A stretch of DNA of 64,000 nucleotides from Tribonema minus (lineage: Eukaryota > Sar > Xanthophyceae > Tribonematales > Tribonemataceae), in NCBI GenBank assembly GCA_017506865.1, contig JAFCMP010000066.1, positions 1 through 64,000 of the forward strand, in the 5' to 3' direction. Numbering within the stretch: the first letter of the stretch is position 1; each line of letters starts with the position of its first letter. The translations under genes and the position numbers were made by a program. Shown piece by piece: positions 1 to 10,300 of the stretch. The notes under the pieces were generated by a model. That model made no database searches. It was given only the letters and a program-made list of their open reading frames with translations, and was not told where the DNA came from.

Positions 1-1391
1 ACGAGGTCCTGCCGCCTCCGGCGCAGCTGATGCCTCAGTTCCGCCAGTCCGAGAGTCTGAAGCCACGCCGCTAGCAGTGAGCGCTGCCGCAGCTCTGGGA
101 AGGAGGCCAAGGGATGGAAGGCACTGATATTGATATGCACTTTGCCCTGCAATCCATGATCTACCCGCAACAAAGCCACTGCGTTTCCTGCCGCCCTGCA
201 AGCATATTTAAATGACACTCTGGCACTTTCACTGCCCAGAGCGAGCACAGGTGAGACCGAAGGGTGGCAAGCCAGGCGATGGATGGTACGACAACCAGGG
301 GACCGGAACACTGCAAAAGGCAACGTGGGCTCCAACACGCATCTTGAACGAAGCGAATTTGTGTCAGGAAAAATGCTTTGTTGAAAATTGAGCCTTGGAG
401 AAAGCTCACCTACGCCTCTTGCGCCGGCTTAGCCCTGCCGTTCATCACACTGCCAAGTGCGCTGGCCGCTGTGACACTGCCCTTCACGCACTCCCAACAC
501 CTTCCGACTGCGGCTTGGGTTTATTCTCAAAAATTTTATTCATTACAAAGCACCTCAAAAGAAGGAGGAGATAGATTGCCAGGGCCATCTGCCATACGTG
601 CTACAGTTGCAGCGACATCATAGGGCAGGCGCACACTTGCATGCCGCCAGTGTTTCAAGGCTAAGCGTGTGTTGCCCGCCGCCCACAACTTCAAGTGCCG
701 CGTCCTGAACAGGCGACGCTCCGTTTTTTCCTGAAGGAGGACAGACATACAAGTCCATACGGACAGACATACAGATCAGATGGACGAGGATGTAGTGGGG
801 GCGGGTAGATGCCAATTGATGATGCCGTTAAGAAGTGATGCGCGCTGAGGCACGTTCAAGTTGTCACAAGATGCATGTAAATTCTGGGACATCCACAACG
901 TTTGTGCCCTTTTTTAAAAAAGCGATAGTTTTGACAAAAGTCACACAACGGTGCACTTGCATGGATATGGTTGTCAACGCACGCAGCTGTAGCTGCACCG
1001 ATGCCTCCATGCATCGCCCAGGCCGGATATTGCATCTACAAAGTCGCGCGTTTCAGTGCACCTTGAAAGTACTGACCACTCTCAAGGGCATCGCCCTGGC
1101 GCGCTTACGCTCGGCACTGTCGGCAGCGCTCCACATGGCGTACTCTGGCCGTGTCATGACACACATGGCAGAATCCAGGGGGGGGGGGCATATGGAGGAG
1201 GACGTAGGGGAGGCCCCCGAGATGCCATTTGGCGGCGGCGGCGTTTGAGTGGTTGTCGTTGCGACACTTTCAGACTGTCATACGACATGTAGATTCCTTA
1301 CAGCTAGATGCCAATCATCGGCGTTTTTGCGCCTGAGCGAGATTCATAAAAGTATGACCACGCATTGCCAGCTCCTTGGCCTCGAGGTTGC
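1..1391. other. Left flank of retrotransposon, no recognisable gene
   Basis: No exon or gene could be recognised. Short open frames exist on both strands but lack a convincing start, splice signals or family resemblance. A possible acceptor (gagcgctgccgcag, ending about 95) resembles the 3' splice sites of the genes further right, so the first 100 bases could be the edge of an upstream gene. From about 1056 to 1375 lies an inverted copy of a repeat that recurs near 32.8-33.3 kb. Confidence 0.4.
1056..1375 (-). repeat. Dispersed repeat, long copy
   Basis: The reverse complement matches 32811-33090 over about 270 bases with scattered differences. Both contain the tract agtacgccatgtgg, the run cgacaaccactcaaacgccg and the tail aatctacatgtcgt. 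The end facing the LTR carries the ctcgctcag-gcgc head that also occurs as short copies at 32.2, 33.2, 48.3, 62.8 and 63.5 kb. No terminal inverted repeats were seen. The class is unknown. Confidence 0.75.
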
Positions 1392-1754
1392 TGACACGGG
1401 CAGCTGTATGTAAAGTAAACTATTTATGTAGCCTTCTGGCTTATGATGTTTCAACTCTATTATATTCGGCCGTTATTAGGGCCCAGGGCAATTGGTTCGA
1501 ACTAGGGGAACATTGCAGGAAAACCCCTTAACCGGTGAGACCCTTGAGTCTCCCCAGATGAAGGGTTGTGCTTGCAAGGCCTCGGTTCTTGTCAGTCAGC
1601 TAGGATACCACGGCTCCAGGATAGAGACAACTGAAGCCAACAACCATCAACCATCATGGACCCTTCTAAATCAGCCCAAGCCAACGCTGCCCCATCTACA
1701 AGTAAGACAGGCTTAACATAACAAATATAACCCCAACTTTGTTTCATGGCACTC
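1392..1754 (+). repeat. 5' LTR
   Basis: It begins tgacacgggcag and matches 12431-12793 base for base as far as I can read. The last shared bases are tttcatggcactc. If the terminus is the canonical CA, the LTR ends at 1751. It contains the leader ATG (1656) and a splice donor gtaaga at 1702, so both sit inside the terminal repeat. Confidence 0.93.
1656..1701 (+). CDS. Leader exon of Gag, encoded within the 5' LTR
   Basis: The ATG at 1656 opens 15 codons reading MDPSKSAQANAAPST plus one base, then meets a consensus donor, gtaaga. The Gag frame has no ATG near its beginning: its upstream in-frame stop is about 2862 and the first in-frame ATG lies far inside. A clean acceptor, ccatgtgcag, ends at 2910. 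Joining 1701 to 2911 keeps the frame exactly (ACA A + AC TCG GAC), and the spliced frame is 1485 bases, 494 residues plus stop. The same ATG and donor occur in the 3' LTR, which could supply a start to downstream host sequence. The splice is inferred from frame and signals; there is no transcript evidence here. Confidence 0.72.
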
Positions 1755-2910
1755 TTTCATGGCACCTACAGACAGTCCTTACCCACCCCTTGCTTCGCTC
1801 TGGCGGGCCCTGACGAACCAAGCTACACGTGCTCACTAAATATCGTATCGTTAGCCCTCGCTTGCCCTCATCAACACGTGCTCTGGAGCGCCAACGTTGC
1901 TTTCCCGCTCCTTAACGTAGGCCAATTGACTGAATAGGAAATCGTCCAATCATTCAGTATCGGCCCTTCGCGAGGCGGACGCGCTGAGTGTTGGTTACCG
2001 CTCGTACTAACTGGAGGCAGCTACGAGGAGGAATTTAGCGCAGGGGTCGGTGTGCATGCACATTGTAAATATGCGCCTGCATGCCGCATCCTTTGCTTGG
2101 TTGTGCCAGCTGTCGCTACCAAGTGAACACTGAGCAGCAGTGCTTTTATGCTGCGTGAGCCGCCCTAGCTCCAGTGCCTGTGTCGGAGGAATCATGCTTA
2201 GCAGCGGCTCACACACCCGTAGTTGCTTCGCATGACGTCGGCTGTTAACGCTGTGTAATTGAGATGATGAGGCTGACTGTCGAAAGCTGCGGTACGGGTT
2301 CTCCCGTACTGACTTGCACGGGCATTAGTGGGCTTGCGAGGTTACCCATCACCCCCCACCCTTTGTTTCTCGGCACCATCTGATGATGGTGTAATCGAGC
2401 TGATGATCACAGTTCGTCTTGCGAATGCGTCGACGCTCGCTTGAAGTTGCTACCCAGAGCAACTTAGGTAACGGTTGCATACCGGAGGTGTTGGATTGGT
2501 GCAGGCCACAATCAGCTAGGCAACAGCGTTAACTACGACGATAAACAGGTGTGCATATGGTGCTTGCGCAGCAACAACAGTAACTCTGCTCTGCCGCTGC
2601 CGCACTAGAATCAAATGCATTGAGACATAGCATGCCGCGGTTGACACGGTTGCGGGAGCCCGTGGTTCTACTGACTTGCGTGGCTATGATTGGCAACCAC
2701 ATGCATCTCATGGGAGTGCCGGTGTGTTCTGTGCACGTCCCGGGCTGGCTAATTGCACGGGCGAGCGCACAGGGACATCCCATGTTCCAAGAGAGGCTCT
2801 CTTGATGAGTACTATAATAATTTTTGTTCTCCCAGGCTGATGGATACTTATTGTTGGATGGTGAGGGGTATATTTGAGAGACTCAACACATGATCCTGTT
2901 CCATGTGCAG
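1702..2910 (+). other. Leader intron / 5' untranslated region of the retrotransposon
   Basis: This 1.2-kb stretch between the LTR donor (gtaaga) and the Gag acceptor (tgtgcag) has no long frame of credible composition. It must hold the primer-binding site and probably the packaging signal. If spliced out of Gag mRNA, those cis signals would remain only on unspliced genomic RNA, as in retroviruses that separate genome from spliced mRNA. Confidence 0.6.
1760..1775 (+). promoter_or_regulatory. Candidate primer-binding site
   Basis: A TGG-initial stretch (tggcacctacagacag) lies six to nine bases after the 5' LTR. Primer sites complementary to tRNA 3' ends start with TGG. I cannot match it to a specific tRNA, and the tttcatggcac segment here repeats the LTR end, which blurs the boundary. 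Confidence 0.25.
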
Positions 2911-4349
2911 ACTCGGACTCCTCCACGAAAAGAAAGGGGAGTAAGGGCAAGGCTGATGCGGCACCGGCTGACAAGCCGGAGAAGCCCGCGAAGAAGTCCA
3001 AGTCGTCAAAGGAGCCCGCAACCCCTCCTGCGCCGGCCGTTGGCGGTAGCGAGCGAGAGGCGGAGCTCGACGACGAGATATGCGCTGGCGCCGGTGACGA
3101 CGCCAGCTCTGATGCGGGTGAGACTGGTGCCGGTCTAACCGTATCCAGAGCCCGTTATACCCGGCTGCTCGAGCTGTTGGCGGCCTCGCACAAGTCCGGG
3201 GCATCTGCCTCGGCGAGACTGTCTGCAGACGAGGTACAGCTGCAAGAACGTTTCCAGGACCTTGACGCCCAGGCTAAGGTGTTGCGTGGCCTGCGCGATG
3301 CTAGCAAGGAGGGTTCCCCTGAACGTACAATGTACAAGACGGACCTCTATGCGATCACGTACCAGCTTCCACGTCTTAAGGCGAGCATGGAGCAGGTAGA
3401 AGTTGACCGCTGCGCGTACTCACAGAGATTCAGCGCTTTGGAGACTGCTCGCATAGAACTCGACGCAATCATGGATCGCGATCTTGGCGATGCAGATACA
3501 CTGCGCCGTCTCAAGGCGTTCGAGAAGGTGCAGCTGGTGCAGCACTTGCAGGCAGGGCGTTTGGTCCAGGTTGCCCCGCCCCGCGTTGGCGTGGCGGCCT
3601 CGATTCAGATGTCTCATACTGCGCCGTCGAGCACTGGGGTCACCACGACCCCCAGCGACGATGGCAGTGAACCGTCCCGAGCGGACGGCGCTGACGCTGC
3701 TAACAGGGGCAAGGGAGACGTCTATGCGAAGGCTGGTAGGATTGCCGGCGTAGCCGACCTCTCTTCTCGCGTAGGTGTATGTGTCACCAGGCTTGACTCA
3801 CTCACCGCTGCGCTGCGCTCCATGGCAGAGGACGTCAAGGTCCACGCTCTAAGTGTGGCCATAAAGGCGTCGAAGGACAAACCCTTACTTTCAACTGTGC
3901 GCCTACTGTCCCTAGAGGTCGGCGGCAAGCGGAAGGGGTGGGAGCAGCTAACGTACGCAGAACGTTGTGCAGCCATAATTGAGCACTTCAACTCTGAAGC
4001 TGCCCAAGAGAAGGTGTACAATTCTCTACTTCAAGCCAGGCGTCTCCCGAGCGAGAGCCCTGGGGAGTTGGCTCTCCGCGTGCGGAACATGGTTGTACAG
4101 GCAGGTGGTAGCGAAAGTTCTCGTGAGTTTTCTGAAAAGCTTCACTACTTACGCCTCATCTCATCCAAGGAGCGGACGGCCGCTAGGGTTGCACTGGGGA
4201 GGGGCTGGCAGGACGCTGGTCTTGCGAGCATTCAGGAGCACATTGAGCGCACCTGGAACGGGAAAGCCCATGCCGCGAGCAAGGGCGGACCCACGTCGCA
4301 GGATGGTTCTGACCGCGAGTTTGCGCGACGACGCGTCGCAAGCAAGTGA
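2911..4349 (+). CDS. Gag structural protein, main exon
   Basis: It encodes the retrotransposon's nucleocapsid-shell protein. With the LTR leader exon it predicts 494 residues. The N-terminal 90 residues are Lys-, Ala- and Pro-rich and likely disordered. A helical, probably coiled-coil region follows (around 'LQERFQDLDAQAKVLRG' and 'ALETARIELDAIMD'), then a capsid-like helical part with the core 'YAERCAAIIEHF' and 'LRLISSKERTAARVALG', reminiscent of gypsy Gag. No zinc knuckle is present before the stop at 4347. A Cys-Cys-His-Cys finger lies just downstream in the +1 frame, so the nucleocapsid function appears to belong to the Pol frame. An ATG start is absent from this exon; see the LTR leader. 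Translation from a non-ATG codon is the alternative. Confidence 0.88.
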
Positions 4350-7300
4350 CGCGCCGCGCCAGACGCCCTCTGCCTCGCAGATTGCGCGCAAGGAGAGGGC
4401 GCTGGCGGACAAGGAGAGGCGCCTCGCCAAAAAGGAGAAAGCCTTGGAGGTGCGAGCTGCTGCTGTAGCCGCCAAGTCGGCTCCGGCAGCCGCGCCCGCC
4501 AGGCGTGGGCCCCCCGCGCCTGAGCATGACAATTCAGGCATGGTGCAGTTCAACCCGCGTTCTCACTGGGTATGCTTTGACTGCCAGACAACGCTGCCGC
4601 GCGGTATCGCCGTTGACATGCATCGCAACACGCCCAACTGCCCGGCGTTTGATCCTTCCCGCCGCCCCCGCGCCGCACCGTACGGCGGGCCGCGCGGTGA
4701 GCCGCGCGGCGCGCCACCGGCGCATCAGGCGAATCAGTACACGCGGTACGGTCCCCGCCCCCCTTTTCCGCCCCCGGCTGCTATGCCGCAGGCGCCGGTC
4801 GTGGCAGCGGCGGCTGCTGCCGCTGCGCCAACGCCAGCGGAGGCGGACGAGTATCACAAGATGATGGCCTTTGTGGCCTGGCAGAGGGCTCAGGGTGAGT
4901 CTACTTCGCTCGCGCGCGCGCGTGCGGCCCTCTCAGGGGGTGGCACCAGCGGTGCGCGCGCCGCAGTTGAACTTGAACATGCTTTTGGTCAACGTGATAT
5001 GTGCGTCTCCGCGTCCATCGCAACCTCACCACGTGAGCGCGCGCCTGGGCACAATGACGCCGTATTGCTGGCTATGTTGCATCCTTCGTTACCCAGCGTA
5101 CCTTCCCTCGCGGAAGTGTCGCAGTCTACGGCTGATGCTAACATGCAACTTGAAGGTGATAGTGCAAACGATACTCCCCCATCAAACACTGGTTCGCCGC
5201 ATACGGTTACCATACCTAATGCAAGCGAATCGCCTGTCTGTGCTACCGCTGTGACACAGGACCCTGATGCTGGCATGCCAGTGGCGGGTGCAGCGCGGCA
5301 TGTGACACACGCCTCCATATGCTGCGGCATTGGTGGCTGGGACGAGGGTTTAAAGCAGGCAAGTGTGGCAGGCCTTGTGGTGGACACTCAACTTGCTGTT
5401 GACAAGTGCCCCCGCGTGTGTGAGGCGTACCACGAACTGCACCCTGGCACCCACAAGGTTTTAAACGCGTGCCTGAGCGATGATGCAGTAGCCATAGCAC
5501 TGGCTGAACTGGATCCTGACCTCACCACAATGTCCCCCCCGTGCACAGATTATGCAAACGGGAGTGGCGTTGAGGGGGCAGCGGCGGAGGTGACGATCAT
5601 GGCGGTGCGGCTGATTGTGAGGGCGACGCTGCGCTGCTGTGTCATCGAGAATGTGGTATCCATGCTCAGCTCCAAGGCGTGGGCGCGCGCGCAGGCTTTG
5701 CTGCTGGCCCACGGCTACTGTCTCTATGTCAGCAAGCTGAAGGGGTCGGATTTTAGCATAGCGTGCCACCGGCGGCGGGTGTATGTGGTGATTGCGCGGG
5801 CAGGGGTTGGTGTCACGACCGCTATGGCACGGTTCGGGGCGTTAATTAATGCAATTCAGCGTTCATCATTACCCATGTCCGTACGGCGCGTTCTTCGCTG
5901 CCCTGAGCGCTGTTTCTTTTGGAAATCTCGCGTGAAGGGTACCAAGAGTGTGTATGATGCCGATGACTGCATGCCCAGCCCGGTCAGGCGGAACCCTGGA
6001 AAACCACCAGTGGATCTGGCTGACTATGTGGCTGATGATGAACATGATGCTGGCCCTGTGCAAAATGCAAGAGTACTGTCATTGCGTGAAATGGCTGTCC
6101 TGCTCACCTTTACACGTGACTTGCCATGCAAGGCCACCATTGAGGACATGAAGTTATGGCTTGTAAACTTAGTCATGCCACGCATGGCTTTTCACATTGC
6201 CGTTGGGCTTGTGGGATCTGGCATGCTTGATCTTCAAGTAGGCGCCCCTTGTCCCCGGGGTGTCCGCCTGGACCATGACCCTAGTGCACCCCCCCCTGAA
6301 TGGATGCTGCCAGGGTCTGAAGATTACATGCATGTGGCAGAGACTCCTACTGAGCAAGGCAAGGTGCAGGCTAGGGTTGCGGCCATCACCGCACGATACA
6401 GTGCTTGGCAGTATGCAGTCACCCCTGATATGATATGTGCAGAAGGTTTGAACACAGGTCCTTGGTCTTGCACAGCGCTCAATGACTCGTGCAATGACTC
6501 AGACTCTGATGTTGATGAAGTTGAGGAAGAGGAACTTGTGCAGTCACACCCTAGCGGCTCCTCACAAGGTGCATACGCCAGTGAAGACGAGCATCACTTT
6601 GACGACACGGTGCATGAGGCAACTCGCAGGCGTGGGCTAGGCAACCCTCGCGTGAGCGCTGTGGCTGCCAAGCTACACGATGAAGCGAGCCGCTCACAAG
6701 CCGCTGAAGTGGATCCCGCCTCGGTTAGGCCGGGAGAGACAGTTGTGTTGCCAAGTGGCCAGCCCAGCAAGCAGCGGTTTGCCAGGCTGAAGGCACGCGT
6801 GCAGCACCAACGTGGGTTCAAAGAACGAGACTTTGTCTCATTGCTGGACCCCGGCGCTGAGGCAGGCATCATGGCAAAAGCAACGGCGGATGAGCTATCT
6901 CCAGGGACGACATGCCCTCTTGAGAAGGGGGACCATTCAGTCATAGAACTGGCAGACAGTCGCACACAGGTCAAGATCGTAGGCGCTTTGCACCTCACCT
7001 TACGGTTTGGTAACAAGCTGGTGCGGCACAAGTTCTACATTGTGGACTTGGCCATCACCACCATTCTAGGCAGCGACTTCTTTGGCATGTACAAAACCCT
7101 CTTTGACTATGAGGATTTGACATACCAGCCGTTAGGTTCGGACGGCCCAAAGTTGAAGATGCTAGGCAGCGAGGCAGCGCATGGGACGGTGTGGCAAGGC
7201 GCTAAGACCGCAGGGGCTGTGAAAATTAGCCCCAAAGTACCAGCCCCCCCTGCGCATCGTGCCGTGTGCCTGGTGAATGACATACTCATTCCAGCGCACA

Positions 7301-10300
7301 CCGAGGTGAACGTTGAAGTTGTATTACACCCACCAGTGAAAGGGCTGAGCCCCTACTCGGCAGTAATACAACCCGCAATGTCTCAGACGATGTTGAAGTT
7401 GCAAGAAAGGGGCGTAAAGGCCGCCATGTCGGTGGATATTGTTGGCGCGCACAACCCTGTGCGCGCACGCATGGTAAACTTCTCAGACCAGCCGGTGCTT
7501 ATGGCCAGAAACACCTTCATTGGTGAGGCACGGCCGGCTTCGCCTGAGGATATCATTGAGTTGGAGGACGCATCTGCGACCAAGCTTGAGCAACAGCTCT
7601 TGCAGGTGGCTGCAGCTCACCACCCGAACAGCGAGTTCAGCTACGCTGCAACCGCGGCGCTGCGAGCAATTGCATTGGGGAAGGCTGCTGGTACCTATGG
7701 TGCTGCTAATGTGTCTGCTGCTACACCAGGCACAGAACGCACTCGTACCACACAGGAACCCTGCACTGAAGCAGAGCTACGCGAGATGCTACCCACCAAA
7801 GGTGACCTTCATGATATGAAAGCCCCCGATGGTAGGCCATATGCTGAGCATCTGATGGATGTGTTCAACGAATTCGCGAGCGTGTTTGCAAAGGACCCCA
7901 AAAATCCGACAGTGACAAACCTCATGGAGTTTGAGATTGACACTGGTGATGCAATGCCTATCGCTGAAAAGGCTAGGAGGTGGGCGCAAAAGGAGGCAGA
8001 GTACATCATGGAACATGTCAAGGCCATGCATGTGCGCAAGCAAGTGGAGCCTAGCAATGGTCCATGGGCATGCAACCCAGTACTAGCAAGGCAAGGTGAT
8101 AAGATACGATTTTGCGTGGACTTCCGCCGTCTCAACGCTGTCACGAAGCGCGACAGCAGAGGTCTAGGCAACATCGATGATATGGTGCATCAAATGAAGG
8201 GCGCCCGGTACGTGTCCTCAGTCGACATGGCCGCGGGCTACCATCAGATACCATTGCGCGAAAGTGACAAGCCTAAAACGGCATTCCGCACACCTGATGG
8301 AGGGCTATGGCAGTACACAGTGGCACCTTTTGGGCTTGTGAATTTGCCTGCGCAATTCACACGCTTGATGCACAACACTTTGGGCGCTGCCCTAGGTGCA
8401 TATGCCATGGTTTACGTCGACGACGTCTTGATATATGATGACTCCATGGAAACGCACCTTGCGCATATCCGTGACGTCCTATCACGCATCAAAGACGCTG
8501 GTATAAGTGTGGCGCGGCACAAATGCCAATGGTTCCAAACTGAGATCAAGTTCCTTGGTCACATTGTGGGATCAGGGGGCATTCGTCCGGACCCAGAAAA
8601 GGTTCAGGCAATGTCTGACATGAGCGCGCCATTGAATGCCAAAGGGAGAGCTGACAAGGGGCTAGTACGTACAGTACTGGGCTGCTTCAACTATTACCGG
8701 CGGTATGTTCAAGATTTTGCGACATTGGCAGCCCCACTTGTGGAGCTGACCAAAAGTGATGCAGAAATGGTATGGGATAGGCGCAGGCGCGATGCCTTTG
8801 AGGCATTAAAAAAGGCAATGTGCGAGGCAAAACTGGTGTCACACCCAGACTTCTCACTACCATTTGTGCTGTACACTGATGCATCTCAAACTGCCACTAG
8901 TGGCATTTTGACGCAATTTAAACCAGTGCAGGCACTTAGTGGCAAAGAAGCTGCCCCCGCGGCAGGCCGCAGGCGCACAGTAAATGGGAAGGAGGAAATG
9001 GAAGTAGTAGTGGGTTACTTCTCAAAAATTAATTCCACACAAGACGCCAAACTTGGCGCTACCGCGCTAGAGTGCCTGGCCGTCGTGCTGTCACTCAACC
9101 ATCACCGACCTTACGTGTGGGGCAACCCAGTCACAGTGGTTACAGATGCGGCGGCCCTACGATGGCTGCTGACTTTGCAGGACCACAATGGCAAGCTTAT
9201 GCGGTGGGCTATGAGGTTGCTGGAGTACGACATTACCGTACAACACCGACCAGGCCTGGTGAACTCAAATGCAGACGGCCTGTCCAGGCTCCCTATGCAA
9301 AAAGAGTTGGACGCTCCTAGAGAGTATGAGCAAGCAGACGAGCAATGGTCAGACTCAATTCCATGCTTTGCAGCACCACCTTCAGGGGTGAAGTTTGCAC
9401 ATTTTGTGGAAGAGTTTGCGGCGCCCTTAGGGGAGTTTGCTGACCAAGCAAAGGCGACCAACCATGGGTCACATGTTTCTGCAGCGGCAATTAAAATTGC
9501 CAACTTCAGGGGTAAACTGGTGAGCAATGAGTGGGGCACTCCCTTCTCGCTCAATGAGCTAGCCATGAAGAATGCAAGTGAGGACTCAAGCATAGCAGCC
9601 AGGCTGGCTACGCTTACGGTCCAACAGGTCAATGTTTTGCTATGTGAGCTGGACGAGGAAGACTCTTCGTGGACGGATGGAGAGACTGCGTCGATGTCTT
9701 TCAGTCCAGCTACTTTGCATATGTATGCTAATGCATGCATGGATGAGGCGGCAGAGTCTGACTGGGACTCCCCGGCATCTAGCAAGACTGCGAGCATATC
9801 TGCCAAGCGCCGCCGGGTCGCTGCCAACACCGCTGTACCGCTACCAGGGGGCGCCATCCCCCCGCAGCGAACAGAGGGGGTGTCGGAGCCACGCCGTAAG
9901 CGCACACTCAGCAGGCCCAGCCATGAACTGGTCCCTGAACCAGTTGACGGGACCACGCCTGTGCCGGCAATGCTAAGCCGGGAAGCGTTTATTGAGCTCC
10001 AGCAGCGGGACCCCTTGTGTCAGGCAGTGTCACGCACTCTGAGGGACAATATATACCCGCAGGATAGTGAGCTGGCTGCACACTTAATGGTGAACCGTGA
10101 CTGGTACTGTCACGAGGAGGACGGCCTGCTGGTACATCTGGCCACCAGCCACCCCAAACGCGGGATGGTGCTGCGCCAATGGTTTGTACCCGCCGCGCTG
10201 CGCCCTCTGGTTTTGAGGCTGGGGCATGACGACGCCACGGCCGGTCACGCCGGCGCAAGCGCCACGTATGTCCGCCTGTTTGAGCGCTTCTACTGGCCTC

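Noticed and set aside
1488-1500. ggttcgaact in the LTR resembling a tRNA B box
   Set aside because: No A box or cloverleaf is found around it; a single B-box match is expected by chance.
1492-1716. A 74-codon frame repeated in both LTRs
   Set aside because: It is duplicated only because the LTRs are identical, starts at a non-ATG codon and is out of frame with the leader peptide that splices to Gag.
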